From NCBI GenBank assembly GCA_963682175.1, contig OY821784.1, forward strand, positions 23,603,621 to 23,667,620: DNA of 64,000 nt. Direction: 5' to 3'. Shown in pieces: positions 45,144 to 57,458 of this stretch; the first letter of the stretch is position 1; each line of letters opens with the position of its first letter. The translations under genes were made by a program, and so were the position numbers. Under the pieces are notes generated by a model. That model was not told the origin of the DNA. It did not search any database and saw only the letters and a program-made list of their open reading frames with translations. This DNA comes from Triglochin maritima. Taxonomy: Eukaryota; Streptophyta; Magnoliopsida; Alismatales; Juncaginaceae.

Positions 45144-45764
45144 TCCTCACGACTCTAGAAAAGACCTAAAGCAGGTCTACTAGATATCCTAAAGCATCAT
45201 GTTCAAGTGATTTTTGGGAGCTTCTCTTTTGATTGCCTCAAAATGGTTTTGCATAAGCTAAATACATACATAAACGCCACAAAATCCTTTCTTTGGCAAA
45301 CACATGAAGATTTTGAAAGAAATGAAGACTTTAAAGCACTTCGCAAGCAAAAGAAGGCAAGTCACCCAAGGATAATGGCATAACAGATATATTAATATTA
45401 AATGCGGCACACTATCGTGACCCTAACAATACAAACAAAAGAAAACAAAAAATAAAATGAAAAAGACTTGACTCCACATATATACAAATGTAAAGCACTT
45501 CCCCACACTTCATGCATTGTCCACAATCTATGCAAGCTAGATGGTAGATGTATTTATGCATGAAAAAGTGTCGATCTCACAATACTTTGAAGCGCAAGGA
45601 AAATGTCTGAATTCCCTCAAAAACATGTGAGATGAATAGAAGGGAGGTGATCACAATAAACAGACAGATCCCAATTACTCAAGGGTTGGGGCCTCCAACA
45701 CCCAATGCTCACTTGCAGAGTTTTGTTTAACTAAATAGAACTATGTACAAAATGAAAGGAATGA
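45144..45764 (-). other. 3' UTR of minus-strand Athila relic F
   Basis: Noncoding; matches 36280-36560 and other 3' UTRs of the family in reverse. It carries the block gatatcctaaagcatcat and the block around aaaacacatgaag. The PPT and 3' LTR are missing, replaced by the LTR of element E. Confidence 0.7.
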
Positions 45765-46720
45765 TCACGTCAAGGGATCGCATCCGTAGGAAGTTTGTGC
45801 AAAGACATGACTTACGCCTCTACCAATGTCCGGAAACAATTGGAGGTGAGAGTTATACAATAAGACTTTTTGTCCCATTGTGAAGGTTTTGATGTGGACC
45901 GTGTGGTCATGGAAAATTTTGGTGCGGGACTTGAAAATGTTGGCATTTTTGTATGCCTCATTTCTCAGCTCCTCCAACTCGTTGAGGTCCAACTTACGGT
46001 TGGTACCAGCAACATCAAGGCTCATGTTGAGATTTTTGATTGATGATAATGCCTGGTGCTCAACCTCTACTGGATGACGACAAGTCGTGCCATAGACAAT
46101 CTGATATGGGGACATACCTAGGTCAGTTTTATATGCAGTGCAGAAGGCCCACAATGCGTCATTCAACTTAACCAAGCAATCCTTCCTCAAAGCATTAACC
46201 ATCTTTTCGAGTATTTGCTTGATTTGACGGATGGAGATTTCCACCTGGTCACTAGTATGACGATGACAAGGTGTGGCCAACTTGTGCATGATGGAATATT
46301 TCCTCATCACTGGTTCGAAGGATCAGTTCACAAAGTGAGTCCCTCGATCATTAATGATACAATGAGGAATTCCAAACCTCACAAAGATGTGTTCTTTTAA
46401 GAATTTGATCACGATCGTGCGATCATTAGTGCGAGTGGGGATCGCCTCAACCCACTTCGACAAATAATCAACCACCACAAGAATGTACGTACGACCAGGG
46501 GACACGGGAAAAAAACCATGAAGTAAATTCCCCAAACATCAAAGATGTCGACCACTAGGATTGGATTTACTTGCATCATATCACGTATCCCAATGTGGCC
46601 CACACGTTGACACTGATCGCATGCTTTGCAGAATACAAAAGCCTCTTGGAACAACGTGAGCCAGTAAAAGCCACATTAGAGAACTTTGGGTGATGTTTTC
46701 TTGGCGCCGAAGTGCCCACC
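45765..46720 (-). pseudogene. gypsy integrase (relic F)
   Basis: Minus-strand frames 46654-46409, 46535-46323 and 46310-45765 together cover an Athila-type integrase: the zinc-finger end CKACDQCQRVGHI, the core start with FDVWGIYFM (the usual catalytic Asp is Tyr here), VVDYLSKWVEAIPT, the second Asp in INDRGTHF, and the Glu in the QVEISIRQIKQILEK stretch. The C-terminal part YQIVYGTTCRHPVEVEHQA follows. Frameshifts near 46500 and 46320 and the lost Asp make it non-functional. It is the only gypsy integrase in the window. Confidence 0.9.
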
Positions 46721-47405
46721 ACACCCCTCCTCATGGCAAAGGGAAAAGACACTATGAACCTCGTCGTTAGGAATGCACCTTCTTATGATTTGATCTGCAA
46801 GTACTTAAATAAGTAAGGGTCATCCCTGTAGATGTGCTTGACTAACGACTTGAACTTGGTTATCTCATTTCATGTCCAATGCGCGAGCACCTCCCCAGTT
46901 ACTAAATAGTTTACAATGTCCGTGAACCAGGGGGTCAGGCTATTGCCATGAGGTTCTCGTCAGGGAAGTACTATTTCACTGATGGATCCGATTAAGGCTC
47001 AACATGAATGCATGACAAATAGTCAGCGATGACATTTTCGCATCATTTCTTATCCTGTATCTCAAGGTCAAACTCTTGCAGAAGAAAGATCCAACGAAGA
47101 AGATGGGGTTTAGCATCCCTCTTCACTATAAAGAGCGAAGGGCTTAGTGGTCGGTATAGATTATGACTTTCGATCCAACTAGGTACAGGTGAAAATTTTC
47201 CAACGCAAAAATGACTGTGAGGAACTCTTTCTCAGTAATGGTGTAGTTTAGTTGGGCGTCGTTGAGAGTATGACTCGCATAGTAGTTTACATGCGACAGC
47301 TTGTCGACTCTCTGACCCAAAATTGCTCCAACAGCATAGTCAGAAGCGTCACACATCAACTCAATGCGAAGAGTCCACACCAGTGCCTTGATAATTGGAG
47401 CGGAG
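46721..47405 (-). pseudogene. gypsy RNase H and link to integrase (relic F)
   Basis: The frame 47380-47144 shows the RNase H module of gypsy pol: IELMCDASDYAVGAILGQ, the YTITEKEFLTVIFALE helix and KVIIYTDH. The catalytic Asp-Glu-Asp positions can be seen. Below 47144 the sequence down to 46721 is a decayed continuation (about 46690-46990, connection and integrase zinc-finger region) with many stops. Confidence 0.88.
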
Positions 47406-48423
47406 CTAATGCTTCAAGAACTCAAAGGACGTGAGACACTTGGGTGTGAACCCGAAAGGAGCGTCTTTTGCAAGTAGGCTCGTCAATGGGCGAGCTAGCT
47501 TGCTAAAGTCTTTAATGAAATGTCGATAAACACTGACATGTCCAAGGATGGAACGAATGTCCTTTACTGAGGTGGGACTTGCTAGATTAGAAATAAGCTC
47601 AATCTTTGCTTGATCCACCTCAATTCCATCCTGAGAAACCACGTGTCCCAGCAAAATGTCTTTCGTGATGATAAAATTATACTTTTCTCAATTAAGGGCT
47701 AAGTTCGTTTCCGTACATCTCTTAAGAAATAGACTTAAGGTAAGCACTCATCCAAGGAGCTACCATGGATTTATAAGTCATCCATGAAAATCTCAAGAAA
47801 CCTCTCGACCATGTCGGAAAAGATACTCAACATGCAACGTTGGAATGTTGCAGGCGCATTGCATAGTCGAAAAGGCATGTGAGCATGCGTCTATATGCAA
47901 ATGTCCCAAAAGGGCATGTGACAGTGGTCTTCTGTTGATCCTCAGGTGCCACTAGGATTTAATTGTACCCCAAATAGCCATCGAGGAAACAATAGTAAGC
48001 ATGCCCTCTGAGTCTTTCAAGCATTTGATCAATGAATGGAAGAGGGAAGTGATATTTCCACGTAGTGGCGTTAAACTTCCTATAGTCAATGCAAACTCTC
48101 CACCCAGTTTGAAGTTGGGTTGGAACCAATTCATTTTGTTCATTATGAATGATGTTGATACCGGACTTCTTTGATACAACATGGACAGGGCTTACCCAAA
48201 CGCTATCTCAGATAGGAAAAATTCTCCTGTTCTCTAAGCATATATTGATTTCTTTCTTGAACACCTTGTCCATGGTTGGATTTAACCGCCATTGGGGGTC
48301 ACGACGGGGTCGTGCCTCATCCTCCCTGTAGAAAAGGTGTTCCACGATGGCGGGACTTCTCCCTTTATTCTCTTTGAAGGACCACCCAGTGGCTAACTTA
48401 TACTTTGTTAGAACTTGAATCAA
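47406..48423 (-). pseudogene. gypsy reverse transcriptase (relic F)
   Basis: The minus-strand frame 48423-48208 opens with the Athila RT start (KLATGWSFKENKGRSPAIVEH, RDPQWRLNPTMDKVFKKEI). Frameshifts follow; 48120-47990 reads GWRVCIDYRKFN and HFPLPFIDQMLERL, and 47870-47770 FGTFAYRRM and the catalytic FMDDL. The frame 47654-47406 gives the thumb (GHVVSQDGIEVDQAKIELI, ILGHVSVYRHFIKDFSKLA). It serves here as the reference that identifies the RT stubs in the non-autonomous copies. It is inactive through at least two frameshifts and a stop after FMDDL. Confidence 0.9.
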
Positions 48424-49210
48424 TTGCTCTTCTTGATCTTATAATCAACAAACCCGGTTTCATTATTGCTTCCATTAGGGAACCCTGGGGGGGCAACGGG
48501 TTGGACCTGGGTAGGATGTGAACTAAATGGATGCATGGATGATGAGTGTAGGTTGTGTTGGTAAGGTGGTGATTGGAGCGGGTGTGAATAGTTAGAATGA
48601 CCACCTTGCCCATTATTTTGGCTCCAAAAGAAGTTTGGGCGGCTCCTCCAACCTAAGTTACATGATAAAGAATATGGGTAATTTATGGGGTGGTAGTTAA
48701 TGGCATTGACCTGCTCCATTTCTAGAGCCATGTCGCGACACTCCTCACTCATATGACCGAGAATACCACACCTATGACATGAAACAGAGCTACATGCACA
48801 TGTTTGGGAACTTTTTCGTTTTGTTCTGGAGCTCCCTCGCGTCCATACGACGCATCAAGGCTGCATAGCGTACCTCATTGGCCGTATCGGAATCGATGAA
48901 AAAAACCGAACTTGTTTTCGCTTGGTCGGAATTTATGATACTCGCTCCTATACTACTACGTGATGCAGGTGGTTCCCTCACACATTCCCATTGCATGGAC
49001 GTTTCAGCAAGATCTTCGAGAAAGGCCCATGCGTGTCTCTCTCCCTTTCCCAAGAAATCTCCTTGACACATGGATTCAAGAAACGATTGGGATGAAGTGC
49101 TAAGACCTTCGTAAACAATTTGAAAAAGGTGCCACAACTCGTTACCATGGTGGGGGGCATGAGGAAAGTAGGTCCTTAAACCTCTCAAAGTATGCATGGA
49201 ATGTTTCAGA
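48420..49210 (-). pseudogene. gag: Athila-like Gag (relic F), truncated, fused to RT without protease
   Basis: Frames 49305-48790 (Gag part from 49210) and 48752-48420 give the end of the Gag core (GNELWHLFQIVYEGLSTSSQ, ESMCQGDFLGKGERHAWAF), the ALMRRMDARELQNK stretch, a decayed zinc-knuckle region around 48760-48790, and the Asn/Pro-rich tail ending FPNGSNNETGFVDYK. RT begins within a few bases of the Gag end, so the whole protease and linker (about 1 kb in element A) are deleted. The N-terminal half is cut off at 49210 by an LTR. Confidence 0.85.
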
Positions 49211-50740
49211 CTAATTAACCGCAAGTACACGACCGTCGGTGAAGACGAGGCAAAAATGGATCGATCCACAGGGTGCATTTCCAACCTTCGAGCGAGCAAA
49301 ATCAAGTGGGAAATAATAATGGAAGAGGATACTATTAGACTACTACTAAAAAACGATTATACTAAGAATGCAAAATAAACTAGATTACGTTGCAAATGAA
49401 AACTAAAGAAATTCAGCAAAAGTATGGAACGAAATATGGATGAACCCTTGAGGGGTGAAATGTGTGCACATATGAGGTCAGAGAAGGGATGAATGATGCA
49501 TGAAAGCATGTATGTCCATTTGTGTCATGTGTGTGTCTTCATGCAGAGAAAGTGTCTAAAGATTTGGCAAGATCTATCAATCCATTCGCACAACATATTA
49601 GCAATTGCTACTTGACTATGATAAGATGAGGCTCAGCATGAGAAGTGTCTAAAATTATGGGAAGACTCATCAAAAATCAGGAACTCATGTGAAGAACAAA
49701 GCTAAGCATGAGAGGTGTCTGAAATTTATGGCAACACCCAATCAATCGAGAGAGCAAACACTAATATAAACACATGACTAGCATGTAACATATCTAACAG
49801 GAGATTTCAGCCAATAAACATGACAAAACCAAGTGTCGGTAGTGTCTAAAATCCCCCAACATGTACATGATAAAAAAGAACCCGATAAACATACAAGCAT
49901 ACAAGTCTACACAAACCGAAATTCGTCAAGCATCAAAACCTCAAAACATACATGTACATCATCTCCAACCCCAAAATGGGGATGGAACTATGCACGAAAC
50001 ATGAAGAACATAATATTATTGTAACAGAAAACTTTCTAAGCTAACAAGAAAAGAGACAAACTAAAAACAAAAATATTTTATTAAGATGGAGGAGACATTA
50101 CAATTTCCAGCAGGAGAGCTTCCTCCCTTCCAGAAAAAACCAAAATTATCCAAGGATTAGAAGGGGTGCAGCAGCCGCAACCATAAAAATGCAAGAGGGA
50201 GAAAGAGGGAGAAAAACGCAAGAGACGGATATATAGCCAATATAAGTAGGGTTTCCTGTTTTCTAACATCAGAAGTATTTCACGCCTTTTACGAACCCCA
50301 TATCTTCTGAATTTGGATAACTTTAGAATATCAGAGTTGTGAATGTGGAAGTTTTCTGTTTAGTGAATCTTGAATCACCTTTTTTGGATATCGTATCAAA
50401 ACATTATGCCCAAATTACAGAAGATCTGTCGGATGCCCGATTTCCAAATACAGTCTGAGTTGTTAAACGTTTTTAGCCCTCATATCATCAGAATTTGGCA
50501 AGTGTCAAGTTGGGACCAATATTTCACCTTTAAATTTTCTTTCCAACGGTTCTTGAATCATCAAATTTGGTATTTGGATGTGGATGCTATGCATAGAACA
50601 AGTGACATGTGCTGACAGTACAAATTCCTTTTTGCTGAAGGAAATAATTCGGATGCAATTTTCTTCTTCATCTCTTGCCAAATCCGTTTTTATCTCCTTT
50701 CCTTTTCTTTTGTGCGTGGGAGTCTGGTATGATTTCTTTG
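49211..50740 (-). repeat. Diverged gypsy LTR, minus strand, inserted in gag of relic F
   Basis: It starts ctaattaaccgcaagtacac, the reverse of the family LTR end, and contains tggatcgatccacaggg (closing block) and a TATA-like tatatat at 50228-50234. On the far side it has the ccttttcttttg block seen reversed in other U3 starts. The right boundary (about 50740) is uncertain because the following sequence is internal DNA of another element. Short motifs of the form gtgtctaaa(a/g) repeat at 49550-49845. No coding sequence. Confidence 0.55.
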
Positions 50741-50741
50741 T

Positions 50742-51386
50742 TTGACCAATTTAAATCTTGGGATTTTGCATGCATGTCCCTCCCCTTTTGGTCCAAAGCA
50801 TGCGCAAGAAGGTGCCTTATCTTGTGCTAATATGGCCTTTGAGCCACATCCTTTTGAACACATGGCTCTTGAGCCACAAGATACCATTTTTGTGGCCTCT
50901 GGGCCACCTGCTTTTCACTCTTTATTTGTTGAGGACCCAATGTGGGTTAAGAATCAACCACTTGATACCTTACACTTCAAACAACCAGACGAAGATTCAC
51001 CTCTCATTCATGCCTCCTATCTTGCTCATTCTCAAGTGGCATCAAACGACCACAATGCTTATAAGGAGGTCAGGTGGTCAAGGAATTCTATTTCTTGACT
51101 TCACCATCTGGGTAATAAGTCCAGGGTGTCACTTTGTGTGGATGAAAAGATCCTAATGCACCCAAATATAAGTTGGAGGGTATATATTGATGGCCCTCAG
51201 CTTTGTCGCAGAATGGAAACATATTTGTTTTCATTTGCTTTCATAGACCCTAGTTTTGAGAGGCATGAACCATCATCCTTGGTTCATAAACCACTCAACA
51301 AGTCTCCTGTTTCTCATGTTGAGAGCCCATGCAAGTACATTTCTGGCTTGGGAGATTGTGGGTTTCCAATTGATGTTGTTTGACAA
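50742..51386 (+). pseudogene. Acidic linker plus RT stub (element H)
   Basis: The frame 50742-51098 shares MALEPQD and LHFKQPDEDSPL with the C-terminal third of the gene at 16479-17969. After a stop, 51126-51383 gives the stub ISWRVYIDGPQLCRRMETYL followed by FAFIDPSFERHEPSS, which aligns with GWRV...LPLPLISETLERF and with true RT at 48000-48130. It is more diverged than the other copies. The upstream gene part, leader and LTR are missing, replaced by the minus-strand LTR. Confidence 0.6.
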
Positions 51387-52934
51387 ATGAAGATGGGAGC
51401 ATATTAATGTACATAGTTCTCCTCAAAAAAGAGACTCCACATGTGAGCATTGATTGTTGTGGGCCCCAACCCGTGAGTATTTGGGCCACATTTGTTTCAC
51501 GTATTTGTCTTCCTTTTTAGGTATCTCACAGGTTTTCAGGAATTCAGGTATATATCGATCCACATAACCATGAACTTCCTTTTGCACTTCACGTTGGTGA
51601 GATCTTTTATTTTTCATGCATAAATCCATGTAGTATAATACTCACATTTATTGAGGATAATGCACGAAGTGTGGGGGGATGTTTTACGTGTGTACATAGT
51701 CGATTCTTTTTCCTTTACTTTGGTTTTCATTTGTTCGCATTGTTAGGATCATGATAATGTGCTACAATTTACATTGACATATCTGCTATCTCATTATCCT
51801 TGGGTGCCTTGTCTTCTTTTCATTGCTAAGTGCTTTAAACTTTTCAATTTCTTTCAAAATAGTCATGTGTTTGCCAATGAAAATGTTTTATGGGTTTTGC
51901 GTGTGTTTAGCATGTCCAATACCATTGAGAGGCAAAGTAAAAAGGAAGCTCTCATAATTGACTTGAACATGATGCATTAGGATATTAAGTATACCGACTT
52001 TAGGTCCTATCGAGTCGTAAGGATGCACCATGTTTTTTCCTCGGGGGGATAGTAATCATAGGGTTTCAGTACTCAAATAAATAAAGAAGTTCACCCTGAA
52101 CCAAGTGAGTTGAATAATTTATGTCTGTTAGTATAATGAAGTTTGTTGTAGTGAGGGACCATTAAACTCCTGTTGTGAAACCTTAAGTGTAGGGGTTTTG
52201 GTTCCCATGTAGATAAGAAATAATAATTAAATATGGAGTTCTCTCTTCTCGTACGGCTCCTATCACATAGGAAATTATATTAAAGTGGACTTTGTGCCTA
52301 GTGCTTTCGAGTCATCTAACTTGGGATGCACCGACCGGACTCCCATTAAACGGGTAGTAGGGATCGCCGTATGGGGAGATTTGGGGGAAGATCTATGTGA
52401 TAGTGTAAATCCTCATAGGCAATGATCCACGAAACCCGATCGTGGGAGAATTAAAGACCAACTCGTAAAAAAATAAAATGAAAAATTGGTAATACATATA
52501 AGAACGTTAATGGACTTTACACGATGTATCACTTGAGGATGATTAGGTTGGCAATGTATTTCACTTAAGTCTTTAATTAACTTGGACGAATTCTTCCCTA
52601 GGCTAGGAGTGTGGACTGGATATTTTAAGGAGTCGGCCCGTTGGATTACCGTGTTCAATGATCGACAAAAGTAGGTCCATCGAGTTGTGTTGCTAGGTTG
52701 AATAATACATCAGCGTTCGGATGTTGTGAGTATGTCCATTTAGAACTCTCAGGAGACACCACTCCTCCGCCTTAACGACAAGGAAGTTTAACGGCTTTCT
52801 GCACGTACGAAGTGGTACAGTGATACCAACGAAAGTGAGTTAGTATTTCCCTGTTTTTCGTATGTTTTCCTTTTTTTCATTTTTCTCTGTTATTATTTTG
52901 CTCAGGAGTAGCGAAAGGTAAGTGTGGGGGTATT
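51387..52934 (+). other. element H 3' UTR and polypurine tract
   Basis: Noncoding; matches 17970-19406 block by block and ends in a PPT (gtaagtgtgggggtatt at about 52918-52934). Confidence 0.8.
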
Positions 52935-54478
52935 TGATTAGTAGCATATCATACATCGCATTCATCCTATATATCCTTTATTTATTTTGTGCGACTCAAG
53001 TGTTTGTTAGTGGTGTTTCAGGTGTTAGGTAATAAAGAAGAGAAAGGAAGAGAAAAGGACTGAAATGCAAGAAAAATTACTCCAATTAAGCAAAGTGCAC
53101 ATGTTTGTCATGCACAAGGACCCATCTGCAAATCAGGAAGGACCCAAATGAAATCCAGAGGGATAAACGCACGAAAAACATATAGGGTGCAAAATTCCTT
53201 CAAAACAATGATCTTGAGGAGTATTTGGGCAATTAAAAAAACAGGATCCAACCGGCGGACTAGGAATGCACCCCACGTGCAAAATACAAAACTTGAGCTT
53301 CTGGGACAAAATTGGGGCGGATCGGAGCAATAAATGAGCCAGTTGCGTATTTTGATCTGCCATAGGCGGATCAATTCGGTCCAAATCCCATCAAATTTCA
53401 AACGTAGTCGAACATGTCGAATTGGGTGCAGCGGAGCTTACAGAAATCCATTTCAGCAGTAGTACTGCTCCCAAAATAATCTACACGACACTTTCTTCTA
53501 TAAATAGCATGGTTTCTTCTTCCTTTCTAGAACTTCTCCACTTCCACCATTAGAGTAGGTTAGTTTTTACCCAATTTGGCTGCAAGTAGAGGAAGGTGGA
53601 TGAAGATTGTAATCTCACATTTTCTTTAATATAAGGTTGGATTCATGTTCCTCTTGTCATTAACTTTCTTTTTATGCAATTAGTTTTTGATTTTGTTGGT
53701 TAGTTTTCTAGTCAAAGTTTTATGCCATGTTTAGTCTCAATCGCTTGCTTTCCATGCTTGTTATTATGATTAGTGAGTAGATCCACCCCATTTGGGGTGG
53801 AGACAATGTAGTTGATGGTGAAGTGTATGATGGGTTCCTAAGTTTGTGTCATTTCAATGTGCTTAATGTTAGATCTAATAATCTTGAAGCATGTTAATCT
53901 TGTTATCAATGAGATAATGGACACACTAGGTACTAGTTTCATGCTAGATCTATTTTTGACATGTTGCTTGTGATGGGTTTTATTTGATGATGGAATTGAC
54001 TTGAAATGAATGGTTGCTTGATTTGGTTTATGTTGCTTTACTGAACTAAAGTTATGCTTAAGATTGATTGATGCTTTAATGGCGACACTAGGTGCTTATT
54101 GCATACTTGAGAATCCATAAAATTAATCTTAACTTCATGCTAACTTATCCTAGTATTGTATATCATGTAATTGTATGTGTTTCACACTTAGGTTCCATAC
54201 TAGCTCCTACTTGTAAACATACACTCTTACACAAATGCTTAATGGTTGGACACCCTCATGTACACACACCTCACTATTGTACCTCCACTCCAAGGGGTTT
54301 AGTTATATTGTTTTCTTATATCATAGTTTAATTTAGTTTGTTCAGCCAAAATCTCTCAATTTCTCTTCCCGCTCGAGTATGATGATAACAACACTGCGCA
54401 CTACTCCTCGTGGTATGACCCGTACTTCCGTGTTTTCACCGATACCGTGCACTTGCGGTAAATTAAAATGAACAATCA
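52935..54478 (+). repeat. element H 3' LTR
   Basis: 1544 bp from tgattagtagcatatcatac to atgaacaatca. It has a U3 palindrome remnant around gatctgccataggcggatc (53355-53373), a TATA box at 53497-53506, and the closing block with gtgcacttgcggta. No PBS follows, so this is the true right end of element H. Confidence 0.85.
53497..53506 (+). promoter_or_regulatory. LTR TATA box
   Basis: The string tctataaata is 562 bp into the LTR, about 130 bp after the U3 palindrome remnant. Confidence 0.55.
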
Positions 54479-55349
54479 CCATGGGTCTGATCGTGACCTC
54501 CTTGCTACTAACCATGCACCCGGGAAAGGTTGGCTGACCCAGGGTGAGCTGGAATGTGGCTGAATCCTCTTGTGTTGCTTGCATGTTTTTTTATAATTTT
54601 GTGACTACCTATATTGCATGCCTATAGTTAGTTGCAATCTGATAATTTGATACTGATTTTATTGGTTTATGAAGGATCTGAATCGTGACTGCATGCATGT
54701 ATATTATTTCTATATATTTTGATATCTTGTGACAAAATTCGCATGACCGTAGCTAGTCGCTTTATCGACATCATGCCTTGTATACGTGCCATATATGCAA
54801 ATGTTATAATCATGATCCTATTTCCATATAGATGTGCATGCATGTTATCTCATTGTGGATGTTATGATGCATATGGGTTTAAAGTGGACGCTCATAGAAT
54901 TGTTATTGCATTAATTGTATTATACATGTCTATATATTTACGTGTGCATTGATGTCTTGCATGTTCATTTCTGAAATTTAATTAATCTGGGTAGTATTAT
55001 TTTTCGGTCCGATGAGCTTAATAGAAATACCTCTATGTATATAGGTCAGGCATGAGATAAGACCTAGACGTGCGCATTGTAATTTGCTACAGGACGGGCA
55101 TACCCAGCTTACGATGAAATCATGTAGGTCTTTGCAACGACTTGGGGTGTCAATCTGGAAGCCCACTTTGTGCCAAGAGGTAGGTCACACTTTTGGGTGA
55201 CCCGCTTGTGGATTAGACCAGCATGGTTGGTGGTTGGATTCCTAAGTAGAGGGATCTCATCGGGCAACACCCGGTAGTCACGGCTATGTAAAGTCGTAAC
55301 CTCTGCTTGTTTCCACGTGTCGCATTTAGGGTTTCATGCATGAGTATTT
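54479..55349 (+). other. Unclassified sequence left of the second gag-only element
   Basis: No coding signal. It is rich in atgcatg/tatatat motifs up to about 54960, then more GC-rich (55180-55310, with gcaacacccggtagtcacgg). With 58921-59350 on the other side it may be one older LTR split by the gag-only element, because the right flank ends in gggggtgttaca, reminiscent of chromovirus LTR ends. I cannot confirm this. Confidence 0.3.
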
Positions 55350-55838
55350 TGTCCTTGATCTATGTTTTGATGATTTAGTCAACCTAATCTTAATTGTAAT
55401 CAATGTATAGTAGCACACATATCGCATAGCATATATATTTTATTGTGCTAACCTCTACAGGTGATCAGGACTCAAGGAAGAAAGGAAATCAAGTCAACAC
55501 ATGTATTAAAGCTATATTGAAGGCATGTAATCTTGATTTATTTTGAGTCTTAGGAACAATGTATATTAAGCATACTTGAGCTAAAATCAACTCAAACACA
55601 CACTGGTTCCCTATAGAACTCACACATAAAATTTCATATAATTTGGACTTCAATAGATTACAAAAACTTAGACCGGAAAACACTAACACTTAACCTGAAC
55701 ACTCTGCCCACATTCGGTCGACCGAACCAAACCTCTCGGTCGACCGAGTGATCAAATTATCCAGTTAGTGTTTCCTACCATCCGTTCGGTCGACTGTCCA
55801 GACCTTTTCGGTCGACCGTGTAACAACAATTTTCTGAC
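55350..55838 (+). repeat. gag-only element 5' LTR, truncated
   Basis: It matches 57459-57950 closely and ends after the third palindrome (ttcggtcgaccgtg at 55808-55821). The remaining 970 bp or so of LTR are missing. Confidence 0.82.
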
Positions 55839-55865
55839 CGGTAGTGGCATTACATGCAAAATTCG

Positions 55866-56847
55866 ATGAGCCAAGCAGAGGAGTAGAGAATGAGGATATT
55901 GGGGTCCTTGCTCAAGACTTCTTAAAATACCTCTAGAAGGATAAAGAAGAAAAGAATGAAAGAAGAGGTAGAAGAAGTGAAATGGGAAAGAAGAAGGAGA
56001 AGGTGGAGAGTGAAACTAAGAGAAAAAAGAAGGAGAAGAAAAATGAGAGAAGGGAGAGAAGGAGAGAAAATGAGATGAGTAAGAGAAAATAGAACAGGTT
56101 GGAAGCTCACAAGGCTACTTGGGACGATTCATCGTCATCATCTTCATCCCAATCAACCGTACCTTCATCAACAAAGGAATAGGCACATATGAGCTACATG
56201 GAAATTCAAGATGAAGGAAGTGAGGTATCCTCTAACTCTTGTTCTATTAGATCATGCTCAACTAAGTCTTATTATAGTGATAGCTCAAATTCTAGTGCCA
56301 ATGATGAAACATATACACATGATAAGCTTCAAAATGCATTTAATGACTTAGTTAAACAATATGAGATCATTTGTGACAAAAATAATAATTCTAAAAATTG
56401 ATAAATGATCCCCAAAGCCAAATTGAAACAAGCATGAATGAGAAGAATGAGGTGCTTGCTAGACTTGAAAACAATGAATCAACTATTGATAGTTTAAAAG
56501 CAACACCTAGTGATAGTGAACATTTAGATCTTCGAGCTTGCAATGTGCAAATAAGAAAAGATCTTGAAAGATTCACTAATGGAACTAAGATGATTAATAT
56601 GATTCTAGGATGTCAAAGGGAATCCTTGGAAAAATATGGTTTAGGATATAATGATTCATATGTTAAAAACCATGTAATTTATACAACATTAAATGGAAAG
56701 CACTTAGTTGTAAAGCATAGCTCTTCAAGTGTGTGTGCTCCTAAAACCAAAATGGTTTGGGTTCCCAAAGCTAACATTCAAGGACCCAAAGTTTTTTGGG
56801 TACCTAAATATACACTTGTTGGTGCTGGAGGAGGAAATTGGTGGTGA
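55866..56847 (+). pseudogene. gag: copia-type Gag, C-terminal half (second gag-only element)
   Basis: The sequence starts in the charged Lys/Glu-rich zone (55935-56090), then KATWDDSSSSSS (56115-56150) as in KATWDTSSSSS of the other copy. The frame 56189-56401 has DEGSEVSSNS and KLQNAFNDLVKQYEIICDKN. After a stop and frame change, 56398-56847 gives the MNEKNEVLARLENNESTID coiled-coil-like part and the tail KTKMVWVPKANIQGPKVFWV. Stops near 55931, 56077 and 56178 and a frameshift near 56399 break it. The N-terminal half is deleted. Confidence 0.85.
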
Positions 56848-57458
56848 CCTGGCAAAATTGAGAGTCAAATTCAAAGCTGGTTGCGTCATCGAATGGAGAT
56901 TAGAACCAATTCAAGTTTCAAAGTAGGTATAATTTCTTATCCTCTAAATTTTTCAATCAATTGGTTCTAGTCTAGATTTTATATGCTTAATTCACAAATC
57001 ATATATTCATTCATTGCATATCTTAAAATTTGAATCACATCCATTGATTACATGCCAAATTGGTAAATGGATGTCAAAAGGGGAATTAACACATCACATG
57101 TCATAATTGATATATTTTGCTTGATGTTAAAAGGGGAGAATTAGAATTGAACTTAATTGAAAAATCATACTCATATTAATAGGGGAGCTTAATGAATATC
57201 ATTTACTCAGAGTAACGATGTGCAAAATTTAGGGGGAGCAACTTCATTACACGACATCCAATTTCCATGTTTAATCTTTTCAGTTTTTTTATGGATGTCA
57301 AAGGGGGAGAGATAATTAAGGGGGTAACTTGAAATTTGATTGTATAATTTCACAAAAACTATGCACATCCATAGGGGGAGCATTTTTATGCATAGTTTAC
57401 AACTAAAATTTCAAGTATTAAGATATTGGTTGACATCATCAAAAAGGGGGAGATTCTT
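56848..57458 (+). other. 3' noncoding region with repeated polypurine tracts
   Basis: About eight purine tracts related to aaaaagggggagatt occur here (for example near 57078, 57135, 57181, 57231, 57302, 57373), with the true PPT at 57441-57455. The pattern equals the reversed region at 20949-21547. Confidence 0.78.

Noticed and set aside
49211..50740. Host gene fragment with promoter
   Set aside because: The left edge carries the gypsy LTR closing block reversed and the TATA box is at the family position; no exon-like sequence is seen.
55922..56110. Leu/Phe/Ser-rich minus-strand frame resembling a membrane protein
   Set aside because: It is the reverse of the Lys/Glu-rich low-complexity zone of gag; the hydrophobic look is an antisense artefact.
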